Source: Spirometra erinaceieuropaei (taxonomy: Eukaryota > Platyhelminthes > Cestoda > Diphyllobothriidea > Diphyllobothriidae). Taken from it: a stretch of DNA of 64,000 nucleotides. The stretch lies in contig CACRXP010000381.1 in NCBI GenBank assembly GCA_902702965.1, forward strand, positions 4,836 through 68,835. The letters run 5' to 3'. Positions 1-12,540 of the stretch are shown one piece after another. The notes under the pieces are model-generated. The model ran no database searches, had not been told where the DNA came from, and saw nothing but the letters and a program-made list of their open reading frames with translations. Position numbers and translations under genes: made by a program. Every line of letters starts with the position of its first letter. The stretch's first letter is position 1.

Positions 1-101
<101 letters not shown>

Positions 102-127
102 GAAGGAGGTGGTGGTTGTGGTGGTGG

Positions 128-547
128 CGCAAGGCCCAAACAAACAGGCACGAAGGCGACCGCAGATATATTAATTCATTTGCTGAAAATCCTAAAACAA
201 ATTCTGAACACAACAGAATCAGTATCTTTATGCGAGGTATGAGAACGATGCGCTGTTTTGAGATGTTTCTCTATAGGACAGCGATTTTGTTTAAGGACAA
301 TATTTTCGTAAATTCCATCTGTACAATATTCTCATTAAGGCACGTCTAACGACCTCCATAAATTATCGTGTATTGCACTGCAATTGATCTGGGCACTTCG
401 GTGTGATTAACGGCTCTTCGGATGGTGGATATGCATTTATACAGTTGATCAATCATTGGTAAATAAATCAATCGTATGTACAGACAGTAACTATTACTCT
501 CATTTACTCCAGTCACCCTTTTATTGTTGTATACACGTTCCACTTAG
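128..547. other. non-coding, probable intron upstream of FN3 exon 1
   Basis: No recognisable gene or repeat. The stretch ends in a weak acceptor (cacttag) just before the FN3-like reading frame, so it is most simply the intron preceding that exon. Confidence 0.5.
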
Positions 548-814
548 GTGATCTGAACCCAAGAGAGCTCACCGCCGTGATATTAAGTCTCACCTCCGTA
601 CAGCTCTCCTGGAAGCAGCCTAATCTTTCAATAACCAATCCAGCGCTCTTCTGCATATTTAAAAATGGGATACCTATAAGAATAACTATGCACACGAAAG
701 TAAACAGCCGTCTGACTCCCAACAGCAAATATGAATTTGGGGTGCAAACAATTCACTCGAACGGCGACTACATTGCACCCGGTGTCAATGTAACATTGTC
801 AACGGATGACCAAA
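548..814 (+). CDS. fibronectin type III domain exon 1 (internal exon, partial gene)
   Basis: This open stretch of 89 codon equivalents reads as one FN3 domain, a beta-sandwich module used in adhesion and receptor proteins. Visible landmarks are a DLNPRELTA start, the B-strand tryptophan in SVQLSWKQP, and a tyrosine-corner block LTPNSKYEFGV. It aligns end to end with the two better preserved FN3 exons at 19071 and 26391. The acceptor is cacttag before 548 and the phase is 1. By alignment the donor would be gtgcat after 814, also phase 1, but that is poor compared with gtaagt in the other copies, so this exon may be skipped or decaying. The frame stays open to a stop at 838. The parent protein cannot be named; extracellular location is usual for the family but not shown here. 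Confidence 0.72.
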
Positions 815-1488
815 GTGCATTTAGCTGTTTAAGTTCCTAAACTCAAAGAACTGCCAGACTATCAATCATGTTGCAGGAATTTGTATATAAATGGAGCGAT
901 TCCGTCATATTAAATGTCAGCAAAACCTTTCAGCCCGATTATGCATCATTTGCTGTTGAATAGTCAGGGAGAAATATTGCCAGTAATAATTATTGTCTAT
1001 GATATGGCCATCTCCGGCATATCAAAGGTCATCAAACCATGCTGCATTTTCTTCTAGCGATAGTGGGCCTGCAGACTGAACTACAATACGATGTTATTTA
1101 CTGCCTAGATTCTTAACCACTGTAGACAACGAGCTCAGTGTCCTTCGGCTGCAAGTATGACTACGCAAGTCTTCATGCAGGCGCAGTTCAATGACCTCTC
1201 TTGATGACCCTTCCGCCACCAGTCGGAACACCGGACTGACTTTCACGACAAAACTGTTCTGGAACCAAGTTTTAGTGCAATGTGGATACTCCAAGCAAAG
1301 TAAACCGATGGGGAGAGGCTGAATTCATCAGTGGGGACTGGGACGGAAAAAAGTCATTTTGATGTATGGCATGTTTGCCGCGAGATTGAAGGAAACCTAG
1401 AGTCTCAGCAAAAGATCCGAACTACCATTCTTCAAACACAAGGGCCAACTTAGTTCTAACCTCAAAAGTAAATCTGTTCTTTAACATA
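815..1488. other. non-coding, nothing recognised
   Basis: No gene, RNA or repeat recognised. Short open frames here lack domain signatures. Confidence 0.5.
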
Positions 1489-2462
1489 CAGTGCGTGACC
1501 GATCTCATGAAACGTTGGCTGCAATTTTGGAATGTGTATCCGACTAGGCAGGATTACTTAAGTGGGGTTGTTATACCGATTATCATGCGGCATAACCCTA
1601 TAACATTTCGGACTTGCCAGGATGTCGGCTTTTGAATGTGCTTCTTTTTTTTTACCTCCGGCAGAAAGCACATTCGGCAAAAAATGACTACTTATGTAGC
1701 ATGCATTATTCCTATTGATTTTCGATGGTATTATAAATGCAAATATATTTTGTAAACAACATGCACAAAAATTTGCTTTTTTGCTTATTTAGTAGGAAAT
1801 CACATTGTCTTCATGTTTTATGCCCGAAAAAAAGTTTATATTTTGGTTTTAAAAAGTTTCTAATTATGAGATTTTTAAGACCGTGCGATGTCCACGCATG
1901 TCCGTTTACTAATGCTCCTCATTAAATGTACAACACAGTCCGGCTCCATTGCAAAATTTCATGAACCCTATGTGATATCTTCTGAAAGGCATAGAGGAAT
2001 ATATTATTTTGCTTACGCGGAAAACATGCACCTTGTAGACTGAAATTGCTGAACGTTGATGCAATGGCAGATCAGACTGGACATTATTCGCGAATTCAGA
2101 AAGTTTTTAGAACCAGAATATTCACCTTCTTCGGACACACAATGCAAATACAACGTGTTTTTCTACCAGAGGAGTAAAAAAGCATATTAGTGCAGGTTCT
2201 CTATAAACTCTATTTGAATTTATAAGGCCATCGAAATTCAGTAGGAAAATGCATACTACATAAGTTGCCATTTAGTACCGAGGGTGGTTTCTGCAGGAGG
2301 TCAAAAAGAAGTGCATTCAAAAGCCGACATCCTGGCAAGTCCGAAATAATATTGGATTATGCGCTTGATAATCAATATTACAACCCTACTTAAGTAATCC
2401 TTCTAAATCGAAAACGTTTTTCAGAATTTCGTCCAACCTTTCATGAGATCGGTCACGCACTG
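1489..2462 (+). mobile_element. long-armed foldback element FB-A (TA target, no transposase)
   Basis: A 974-bp palindromic element. The left end CAGTGCGTGACCGATCTCAT matches the reverse complement of the right end, and TA dinucleotides at 1487-1488 and 2463-2464 look like a target duplication. The arms stay complementary, with decay, for roughly 370-430 bp around a loop of about 150 bp. Related copies lie at 11559, 39880, 41444, 47126, 50577, 51220 and 61700. The TA target and CAGTG-like ends fit a Tc1/mariner-mobilised non-autonomous element, which is inference because no transposase is present. The 62-codon frame inside the left arm is not a gene. Confidence 0.88.
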
Positions 2463-2810
2463 TAACCGTGAACTTAGCACTAACCCTAAAGTGAACACTT
2501 AAGCTATCGCAAACCCTAACCCTGTTCCTTAGCATAAACCTTACCCTGACTGAAGTCCTAACACTAACCTCGAACTTATCGCTAATTATAACCGTAACCC
2601 AAACCCTAACCTTAACCGTAATCCTAACGTATACCTTAACTATGACCTACCGTACCTTTAACACTAACCCTTACACCAACCTTACCACTAAACGTAAACC
2701 TAAACCGCAATGAAAATCCTAACTCTGACCGAAACCATTAAACTTAACACAAACTCTAAAACTAACCCCCATCCGAAAACCTACTCTGAATCTAAACCGA
2801 AAAAGCAGGT
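2463..2810 (-). repeat. decayed telomere-like array (TTAGGG type)
   Basis: Many variant units of the CCCTAA/AACCCT kind (aaccctaac, aaccttaacc, aaccgtaatcc) in one direction, beginning right at the outer end of foldback FB-A. Units are too diverged and irregular for a functional telomere, so this is an interstitial telomere-like tract. The overlapping frame at 2710-2970 is low-complexity translation. Confidence 0.8.
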
Positions 2811-4159
2811 TGCCCATTTCCGTCTTAGCTTTCCCAATAACGAGTTCAATACCCTCCTTCAGGCATCTTTACTTTCAATGCCCACATTGCGTAAACACCT
2901 GGGACTTAAACAGCATTACAGTCCCCTACCAAAAAGTCAAGTTTTCGCGTTTCAGCATGACAATAATTAACCTGCGCAGACAAAGTCTAAAACCATACAT
3001 TACATGGAGGGCCCGTAAACGTCGTGTTGTTTTAGAGGCCGTTGGATGGAATGCTCGAGTATTTGCTATCAGCAACAGGGCTTTTGACTTCAGTATGGTT
3101 CATCTGTGCTATGGGACAACTTAATTGAAGTCACGGGCATGATTTGACTTTAATTGTCTTCAGCACTGATCTCAGTTTAACCGTTTACTTCAGAAGTATT
3201 AGGTCCATTTTTGGCATGTTAACGATGCCCACTACATGTCGAAGTTGGATGAACAACTACAGATGTTCCTTGCTGCTTCATGAGAACCTGCTGCTGGCAG
3301 TAGTGTCGTCCTCCCGCCGGCCGGTCTTATCATTTACTCTAGAGCGGAATTAAGTCTACTGAGTATGTGGCAAAATGCCGGATAATAACAAAAGTTTATT
3401 TCTTTTGGAAATCTGAAAGCAAATTGCATTCAAATTTTCCTGCCGATCGCACGCCCACCACTTGTCGGCTTTCTCCGAAAATATTTTTTCGGTCAGGCAA
3501 CGTGCGATAGGATAAATTATTGCATTCCGTAATGGGGTAAGCTAAAGACTTATGTGCAAAACGAAGTTTGTGGCTTTATGTTTACGAAAAAGTGATCCGT
3601 CTTCCTGTTTTAATTCAGAATGCCAGCCGCTTCTTGCTCGATGTTCTTGATTCCATCTAATTTACGAACCCATTCTTAATCTGAAGCAAGCAAGGACAGC
3701 AGAATTTAATGGCACCACAAAATTTCGCGACCGCTTCTCAACTGCTGCCGGTCGTTGCATAGTCGTTTGTTGCACAGAAAATCGGTAAACTGCATTAGAA
3801 TTTAAAGGTATTACTGTTTGCTAGGAACATGATATTATAACCGTTATATGTGATGCATTTGAATTGTTCTGCCCCTACACCCAGGCACCTAGGATTCCTA
3901 TTCTGCGGACTGCCAAACCTGGCCAGCACTGTTCGTTTTTACATTCGCGGTCATAATAGGGTTGTAATTTGATCTTGTTTTGTTGAAATAAAAGCATTCA
4001 TACTGGAAAACAATCCACGCGTTAGGCATTTTACAACTTTTCACGTTATCTATACCGTATATTCGATTTTACTCGCTCGTTTCCATTCTGTCAGTCCGAA
4101 ACTACCACATTTTCGTCGTTATTTTTATCCTAACGTTATCGTTAATCATAGGAACATCC
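2811..4159. other. non-coding, nothing recognised
   Basis: Frames at 2810-3124 and 3144-3353 have no domain features and no splice or poly(A) context. No repeat shared with the rest of the window was noticed. Confidence 0.45.
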
Positions 4160-4600
4160 TATCCCCCAAAGTTCCAGGAACCAGTTGATCAGAAGAAGAA
4201 ACGATCGCTGGAACAATGGCTTTATTCGCCCGACGTTTCGGATTCTTACTTGAATCCATCATCAGAGACAGTTGCAGAAAAGGGTGACTTGTGCACAGGA
4301 AGTCGCAGTATTTATAGAATGCGGTCGCTATGCTACCGCATACCTACAACAATTAACCGTGCCCCTTTTTCATCAAGGATTGTTGCCCGCAGGTGCGCTA
4401 ATTGCTTGTTGGCCGGTATGCGAGTTGTTAATTGCTGACATCTCATCACCCGTTTTGGATGCTGTATAAGAACATAAAGCAAACGACCAAGATCATCAAG
4501 TTTTTTTCGGCTCCGCCGTACTACGTATGACTTACACAGACAAATGTCAATATATTGCAATATTAATGTATTTCCTAAAAGATAGATTGTCAGAAAAATT
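4160..4600 (-). mobile_element. retroelement 3' end, PLE- or retrozyme-like
   Basis: Read on the minus strand, this has the layout of a retroelement tail: a decayed coding-like stretch ending near 4385, a TATAAATA-like motif near 4313-4320, the hammerhead-like core at 4227-4270, and an AATAAA just after it (complement of 4221-4226). Animal PLEs are known to carry hammerhead motifs in their terminal regions. The coding part is too degraded to identify. The 5' limit is uncertain. Confidence 0.5.
4227..4270 (-). ncRNA. hammerhead-like ribozyme core, stem III minimal
   Basis: On the minus strand: CTGATGA (complement of 4259-4265), one extra T, a perfect 6-bp stem II GGATTC/GAATCC with a 6-nt loop, then GAA, then the self-complementary ACGT that could act as a 2-bp stem III with no loop, and cleavable C (4232). 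The flanks TGTCT and GGGCG can pair as stem I with three G-T wobbles. A stem III this short would probably act only as a dimer, as proposed for PLE hammerheads. The extra T after the core and the wobbly stem I make present activity doubtful. Confidence 0.5.
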
Positions 4601-4849
4601 TTTCTAATTGACCAAATGTATATTCGTTGTTGGCTGTTGCTCTAGACGTTCATTGTTTTCGACTGTGTGACATTATGTTTTAGTAAGTCTTTAAATGTAA
4701 CTCGGGCGACTATTTACATAAAAAGGAACGCCAGAACCCTGGCTATTTTGGTAAATGTCCTCAAAAAGTATCTTTTTCAGTGTTTCAAACAACAACTTAT
4801 AAAGTCACTGCGTATAAGTAAATCGATCAAAATCGCTGTGATTTATAAA

Positions 4850-6104
4850 GTATTCAAACACATCTCAAGGTCAATCCGAAACTCGACATAATCCAGAACA
4901 GAGGAATAGTGCAAATTATTTCAGGGATGCGCCGTTTTGACGTGTATGAAATCGTATATTTGCAGTCGTACATGAAAAGTCTATTTAAATACATTAGTCA
5001 CCGACCAGCCAGGGTAAATGTGACCTTACCAATAAATTGGTTCCTCCGACCTCACCATCGGTAAAATGAAACAAAAAGCTGTTTGGCGCATCAAAATGTC
5101 CATTAACTCGCACAAATAGTAGAAACCGCAACGAGTGCCCAGAAAACCGTTTTAGTATCTACACATGGGATCTAGGCTGCCCGTAAACCGCCACATCTGC
5201 GGTTACACTATTTCTTGAATTATATTTAAATGGAATCTTCCCCAAAATTGCAGTGTTAAACATTAGTTCTCAGCATTTTAAATGAACAGGCCTTCTGTAC
5301 ATAAAAACCGACATTTTCTCAATAACAACTGCTTTGAAATTCTCAAAATTTTCCAAATTTCTGAACAAGCTGCATTTCTAAATAACGTAATATTACATTT
5401 AATATTTCCTTTGTTTTAATTTTCTTACGAACATAGATATTAGGTCAGCGAATTGGTGTCGGTTTGTGATTGACTAACACTCATTCGTAAATTCTGACAC
5501 GTTTTAACTGTAGGGTCATGTACTGTACGCATATTAAACGTTTCCCAAAGGGATATTGACTTACATTCGTGGGAAGCGTAGAAGAGTATGGTCACTTATT
5601 CGAACAGAGTGCGTCTACGAGGTACAATGAGTGTCCTCCCTACCCGCCGTGGTACCGCATTGCAACAAATGTGACTGTGAATAAGATTCCGCAAGATGCC
5701 TTAACCATGGAACCCAATTACAGCGATGGTAAATAAAAGGTCGCAAGGAGCTAATTAAAAAGTGGTCAGTTGCATCCAGGTTTATGAGTTGAATGCAAAA
5801 TGCAGCCCAAGACTGACCTGTAGCAAGGTGCCGGGCGGATGGGTTTAACCCCAGAAGAAATAATAAGCAGTTGCCAAGTTTCTGCAGCCTGCGACATCGT
5901 TGATGTCAATTTCGAAAATAAGCACGTGTCAGAAATTTCTCAGACGTACTCTGGAGCAGATGTTTTCGCCGTATGTAATATGAGAGGTGTTAACAATTGA
6001 TGTAGGAAAAACGCAGTAGATTTCCGCTGCTAGACGAGACAAGATAGGGCAAAACACGTGGCCAATGGTGATGTCTGCAACACACTGGAAGTCATGAAGT
6101 ATTC
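4850..6104 (+). repeat. old tandem duplication, unit 1
   Basis: Blocks at 4859-5175 and 5740-6080 reappear in the same order at 6109-6425 and 6420-6780 (for example attagtcaccga, then an ACCGTTTT-containing block, then gagttgaat, then ttccgc and ctgctgtg-like blocks). Divergence is high. Unit 1 carries about 560 bp (5180-5740) absent from unit 2. No coding sense is seen. Confidence 0.6.
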
Positions 6105-6790
6105 AACGACATTTCAAAGTCAATCCTAAACTCAGAGTAAATCAAAACAAAGGGAATGTGCAAGTTAATTTAGTGGAAGAAACGCATTTTATATACACCA
6201 AAATGTATATTTGCACATGGCAAATTTACTTAAATGTATTAGTCACCGATCGTCCCATCAACGTGTGACCTTACGAAGACGTTTATTTCTCTGGCGTCCC
6301 ATCGGAAAGTCAAGCTAAAACCTGTTTGGTTTATTGAATTGCATCTTATTCAGTACAAATCGTAGAAAACAAAGTGAATGCTCCTTATACCGTTTTGGAA
6401 TTCAGACTTACTATGCATGGTCTGAGTTAATTGCAAAGTGGCAGGTTGCATGCACGTTTTTGAGTTGAATATGAAATGCATCTAAAGACATTTTCCAAAC
6501 CAGTTTCTGGTGGAAGGGGTTTAGCCACAGAAGATGTAACGTACATTTGCAAGGGTTCTGCAGTCCGCCAAAGCGTCTATGCTAACTTTGGAAACGCGCG
6601 CATACTAGGGATGTCTTAAGCGTTGTCTATAAATAATCTAAAGAACGTCAAAGGTGATGGAGAAAAAAAGGAATTGCTTTCCGCCGCTGTGTTGACTATC
6701 CCAGGATAACGAGTGCAAAACACCTGCAGGCCAAAAGGTTTACTGTTATTGATGTCTGTAAGGCGCATTACTGATAAAAATCTCAAGTGA
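6105..6790 (+). repeat. old tandem duplication, unit 2
   Basis: Diverged counterpart of 4850-6104, lacking its middle 560 bp. No gene recognised. Confidence 0.58.
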
Positions 6791-8000
6791 ATTTCACGTC
6801 ATACCGGACTGACCACTGTAGCAGCACTTGCTACAAGCTCACTGCGAACAACCTTGTTATAGTGCATTAGCAGAGGGTGACTGATCTAACCGACGATCAG
6901 CCAATCATGCGCGATGCAGCACTGTAGAACCGGTTCCACTAGTGACTCGAAACAACGTCATATAAATAAAAAGTTAGCATGACCGCAGGCGCAAAATCAG
7001 TCCTCACTTAAACAGAAACAGCGGGGAAGACGAATACCGTTTTTCGACACCAATTGTCGTCTCGCCTCTTAACTCATTCGCCGCGGAGGGTACTTTTTAA
7101 AATCAGACGTAATATGCGTGGGACAGACAGCGCCGTTAGAGACAACGCTAATCTATCCGCGAATGATTGATGCTTTGCTGTGTAGTCCTCGTAGTCTTTT
7201 AGGGTTCACGTTAATCCAACCCAGTAAAGTGCTGAATATCGACAGGAGTTTTAAATGAAGAATTCAGGTGCAACATCCAAAATCAACTAACGTATAGTTA
7301 GAGTCCGATAAAAGTTTTTGCCTAGATAAAAATACAATCAAAGCATCATTTGCTATGGCGTCTGGACCTACGGTGGTATACTAACGTTCCAATGACACGG
7401 TAATGTCAGAATTGATACAGATTCGTTTGAATGCCGGCATTTATCATTCGCAACGACTTGCATACCATCGTTTAAGTTGCCTTTATGGAATTCAAACAGA
7501 AACCAGTGTTGGTTCTGATTCACGGTCGGCTAAGATCATGACATAAATTCTCATTTATCCGGTACGCGTACGTGAACGCAAAAACCTGTGCGTTTGATTG
7601 AAGTGTTTTCTTTAGCCATGCAGTCCTAAACTGATAGGAAGTATTGCTGACATTAACTGAGTAAACTCGAATTATACAGTATATATGGCTTTTCCAACAT
7701 CATGTTGACATACTGTGAAAACTAGAGTTTCTTCCGGAAGTGCGGGTTATCAGAACCGGTTCATCTTCTCAACATCTGAAGCACCTTACAGTCGACTTGC
7801 ACTACTTTGGAACATGCTATTGAATACACCTGCACATTCAGTCAACCAAAAATCTGCAAGTATTGATTTTGGTAATCTAAGTAGCTTATTTAAACTGCTC
7901 TGTGTCACATTGCAAGAGGGCTCTAAAGGCGAAATTTCAACATGTTCAGGTAGGTGGAATTGGACCCATTGACAGAGATCTCGTGCAAATGTCTGCACAC
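6791..8000. other. non-coding, nothing recognised
   Basis: Frames around 7715-7998 are open on both strands but show no domain or exon features. Confidence 0.45.
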
Positions 8001-8925
8001 TATGTAGGCTTACTCATGAAATGTCAATCGAAATTGAAAAATGTGTTCTCGTTTGCAAACAATTAATTAAGTATGGTCGCAAAACTTACCATTCTCCAGC
8101 ATAAATCTATAATGATCCAGTTACCTCAGGGTGCCTTCTTTAGAACGAACATATTTCTGACTGCATCTAAGAAGCAAAATCTGAAAAAATGACTCATGAA
8201 TTAGTATAAAAGGTTCTCATTGATTTTCGATGCCCTTAAATTTTCAATTTCAGTTCAGGAAAAAATGCGTAAAAAGATTCATTCTGTTAATTAGCTAGTA
8301 GAAAATAACGTTTTACTTCAAATTTATGCCCGAAGGAGGGGTATAATTTGGGTTCAACAGAGGTTTTTATTGTGAGATTTGTTAATACCGTGAAATGACC
8401 GTTCATAAAACGTCACGTCTCTTCATTTACCAACGTTGCTTTTGAGTTTTGCAATATTGCTCATTTTCACTGCTTAATTATATGAACACCATGTGATCTC
8501 CTATTAATACCGTAGAGTAACACATGGTTTTCGGTGTGCGGAAATTATACGGCTTGCAGTTTTGAAACCCTGAAAGCAAGTATAACAGCAAGTCGCGGTG
8601 AAAATTATTCGAAAATTAGAAAAGTGTTTTAAAACCGAATTGTATTCTCCATTTTAGTATAAATTTGGCAGAAGACCTGATCTTCTACCGTATGAGTAAA
8701 AGAATGAATATTTTTATGAATGTTATCCATGAAATAAAATTGAATTTAAAGAGCATCTAAAATCAATGAAGAAATCACAAGCTATTTTGAAGTCATTTTT
8801 TGCAGAATATTGTTCTTTCATGCAATCGGAAATAAGTTCTTTCGAAAGCCGGCACCCTGCAGAAATTGGGTCATTGTAGAATTGTGCTGCATGATAATCA
8901 GTTTTACAACCCTACTTAATTAAGC
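8001..8925 (+). mobile_element. foldback element FB-B, second subfamily, right end truncated
   Basis: Matches the subfamily typified by the intact copy at 51220-52079: left end taggcttactcatgaaatgt, inner ATTTTCGATGCCCTTAAA block, and a right arm ending in a caaccctacttaatt block. The outer 60 bp or so of the right arm is missing. Internal arms are visibly complementary, for example the actcatgaattagta and ttcttcatt regions. Confidence 0.68.
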
Positions 8926-9130
8926 TTATGCAAGCACGCACCCGCCTACTGTGGAGCACACAGTGGACCTGGTTGATAAGGACGGTTAAACTGTCACGTA
9001 CAGCGTAAAGATTATCTCCCATCTGCCAGCTATCCAAAGCGAACCGCGTTGAACGTTTTACGACTGAAGGTGGAAGTTCGAGTTCTAGGTACACGCTTGA
9101 GTAAAAAAAAGGAGACTCAAAGAAGACCAA
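8926..9130. repeat. fragment related to repeat family Q
   Basis: The run tgtggagcacacagtgg and the following gacggttaaactgtcacg resemble 45550-45610. Short and diverged. Confidence 0.35.
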
Positions 9131-11558
9131 AATAGTTCGCTTACCAATTTAAGCTTCTGTCTATCAGAGTGGGAAATGATAGTAAAAATGCACCCAGCTC
9201 TCATCAAGGCCATTTACTGAATTACTTCTTAGTTCGGAAGCGTTAAAGCTTGAAGTTCTTGCAACTTAGACGATGCGCTGCATTGACTGTCGGACGTATG
9301 TCCGTCTTGTAATCAGTAAGGCCATGCTTGTGTCAACCGAATCGCCGCTCTTCAGACAGTGTCAAAAGTCCAGGAAACTCAAGTCCTACTGACCAATTAC
9401 AGCAGTCAAGGTCATTGTAACGGTGTCCACACTGTCGACGGACGTTTCGCGTAGGGATGGTCGCCAGTCAACAGCCGCGGACACAATGCAGTGTATACAC
9501 GGCCAAGACGTTTCTATCACACAATACACCTCCACTACCGCCAATTCAACAATGCCTATGCACCTACTGACCTAAAAATCACTGTTGGAACTTCCTTACA
9601 CATCTAGCCGCATAGAAGTAAGTGGTAGGCTTCTGGTGTGGATTAAAAGCTCCTTGTGGATCTTAACTTTACTCAGAAATTATCTATGAATTTGGAGTAG
9701 ATCAGTTTACTCAACGTTTTTAGTCTCAGACCGAGAATTTTATGTGTGAATATTTGGGCTAGAGTTCACCAGACACAGCGGGTAACCGCGTAATATTCAT
9801 TAACCGCCTACAGGACCCCTAGTCGGCCGCTCTCAAACTCAGACTCCGTTCTTGACCCTACTCTGTCCACTTAATATATTAACAAATGCAGCAATGGGCT
9901 GGACTGCGAAACCCTAACATTTCCTGATTGTATCAAGATCTATAGTATTCTCCGATATGAATTTGATAAGGGTTGACGGCATGTAAACTTACCCGACTCG
10001 AGCATTGGTTCAGGGACTGTCTTTTACCCTTTAACATGAGCATCTTCAGCTACCCAGAGTCGGGGTAACCAGATCCCCGAGTCATGTGGACAGCCGCTTG
10101 ACTGACATACCACTGCAAGTAGTATACGTCTTGTTTGTGGATCATGACTTCACCTAAGCCTTCGCTGTACTGATCGAAGAAAAGCAAAGTACACGATGCA
10201 AATTCTGCACCTTTTCAGACGGTTGTTTTTTTATTTACCCGAACCTTCAACTTTCATGCAGCCGCAAATGGAGTTTACTGTTTAAGCATGGTGATCCTTG
10301 GCTGCTAGAGACCGCAGCATGCTCGAAAACGCCCACCGGCGGACGACCAAACTTGTGACTGGACAGTGCAGGCTGAACTACAAATCAAGAATGGCTAGTA
10401 TAAATTCCTCTACTAAAAGTAACAGGCACACAAGGGACTACTGAGTCTACTGTGTTGTACACATAGATTTATTCGGTTTATCAACTACGACCAACCTGCA
10501 AGGTAATTCATCCTAACTACGTGAAACGGGTTCCAGGGTGGAAACAGGAAAGTCTTTCCTAACCAACGAGGTGATTAGAGCTTGGAGTGATTTTTCTGGC
10601 GATGTTTTCATGCTAGATTATTCAAGACGAATCTGGATCAATATTGCAGTACACCCCAGAATGCTATACAGCCGCTGTCGTCTCGATACATTGTATTAAC
10701 GGTTTATTACAGTTATCGTGCTACTATAAAAATTTAAGTAACTTTGGTTGTGTTGTATTCATAAATGTATGAACCTAGAGCACATCCCTACTGATATTCC
10801 TCATTGCGCATGTAGACCAAGGATCATATCACTTTCCCTACAACATAGGTGTGCTTCATAAAACTACTGTATTGTTCGCCTACGCGTGTGCATTTGCCTC
10901 TCAGTGCTGCTAACACGGTTGTTCAGGGAGCGGTGCAGTTTCCCAATCCAGCAGATTAGTGAATAGTAATCTTTCCTCCCTACCCCGACTCTGGTGGGAA
11001 GTGATTATTGAGTGTGCCTGAGGGTTCTGGTCAGACCATGCAGTAGCCGTATAGTACCGGTTTTGCACCATAGGCGCTGGGCAGTCGTATAGCCAACTGC
11101 ATCGCCTACGGAAAGAAAACAATCTCAAGTTGACACGAGTGTCAGCGGGCTAATCGGTGCGTTAAGGTTATGGCAATAACAAACTGCTAATACAATGCAT
11201 GTCTGGATAATAAGGAATGACCGCCGCCAATTAAAACGCATGTTTTGTTCGCGTTTATAACACGCGGAAAAAGTGAATGCATTGCTTTGATTTTTAAATT
11301 CTTAGTATGTTCAGCGATTTTGAGGAATAACTGTTTTTTATATTCACTCCTGATGACATAATGTAAAAATGGCAGGACGCCCTAGTTGACGGGGTCTGAG
11401 GGCATTGCGTGCAGTGCTAGTGTTAACTCATGAACATTAAACCGAAATTGCACCTTGTAAAAATGACCAGTCTTTTGTGGCACAGGAAATGATAACAGGA
11501 GCCGCCTACAATAACGGTGGCTTTGTGCCAACTTTCAGTGGCATGAGAGTTAGATCTT
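9131..11558. other. non-coding, nothing recognised
   Basis: No domain-bearing frame, RNA or clear repeat partner noticed. The 72-codon minus frame at 10910-11128 has no recognisable features. Confidence 0.4.
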
Positions 11559-12534
11559 GAGTACGTGACTGATCTTATAAAATGTTGGCCGAAATTCTGA
11601 AATGCGTTTTCGATTTGGAAGGTAATTATCTTGTGACATAATCCAGTAATGTTTCGGACTGGTCAGGATGTCGGTTTTTGAATGCACTTATTTTCGATCT
11701 CCTGCAGAAACAATACTCGGTAAAAAGTGTCTACCTTATTAGCATGCATTTTTCGCATTGGTTTTCGGTAGTCGTATAACTTAACATATATGTTATTGAG
11801 AACATGCACAAAAATATGCTTTCTTCTACTCATTTGGTGGTAAGTCACGTCGACTTTATCTTTATTGCTTAAAGACAGGGTTTATTTTGGTTCTACAGAA
11901 GTTTTTACTTATGAGATTTTTAAGACCGTTCAATATATATTCATACAGTATCGCACCTGTTGTTTACAATTGCTCCTCATGAAATGTATAACATAGTCCG
12001 CACTCTTTATAAGATATCTTTATAAGATATCTTTATAAGATATCTTCTTAAAGGCATAGAGGAATAAATTATTTTCGATACACGGAAAGCATGCGCCTTG
12101 ATGAATGAAATCGCTAAATGTTATGCAACGGCTGATCTGGCTTAAAATTATTCGGGGATCGAAAACCTTCTTTAAAACCTAAATAAACCCTGTCTTTAAG
12201 CGTAAAATATAAAGTCGACTTCATTTACCATCAAATAAGTAGAAGAAAACATATTTCTTGCATGCTTTCTAAAAAATATATTTGAATTTATAAGACCACC
12301 GAAAACCAATGCGAAAAATGCATGCTAATTAAGCAGTCATTTTTTTTTACCGCGTGTGGTTTCTGCAGGAGATCGAAAATAATTGCATTAAAAAACTGAA
12401 ATCCGGGCCAGTCTGAAACATTACTGGATTATGCTACAAGTTAATTAGTATACAAACCCACCTAAGTAAACCTTCCAAATCGAAAACGCATTTCAGAATT
12501 TCGGCCAACATTTCATGAGATCAGTCACTCACTG
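11559..12534 (+). mobile_element. foldback element FB-C
   Basis: A 976-bp member of the FB-A subfamily. Right end tttcatgagatcagtcactcactg is followed by TA (12535-12536); the left end is decayed (gagtacgtgactgatct). Inner arms are still complementary, for example gtcgactttat at 11850 against ataaagtcgac at 12220. Its loop contains three perfect 13-bp units at 12005-12043. No coding sequence. Confidence 0.85.
12005..12043. repeat. 13-bp tandem repeat, three units
   Basis: Three head-to-tail copies of ctttataagatat in the loop of foldback FB-C, not seen in the loops of the other copies. Confidence 0.93.
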
Positions 12535-12540
12535 TAAGTT

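Noticed and set aside
12000..12045. CRISPR-like repeat
   Set aside because: Three contiguous 13-bp units without spacers in a eukaryotic foldback loop; a simple tandem repeat.
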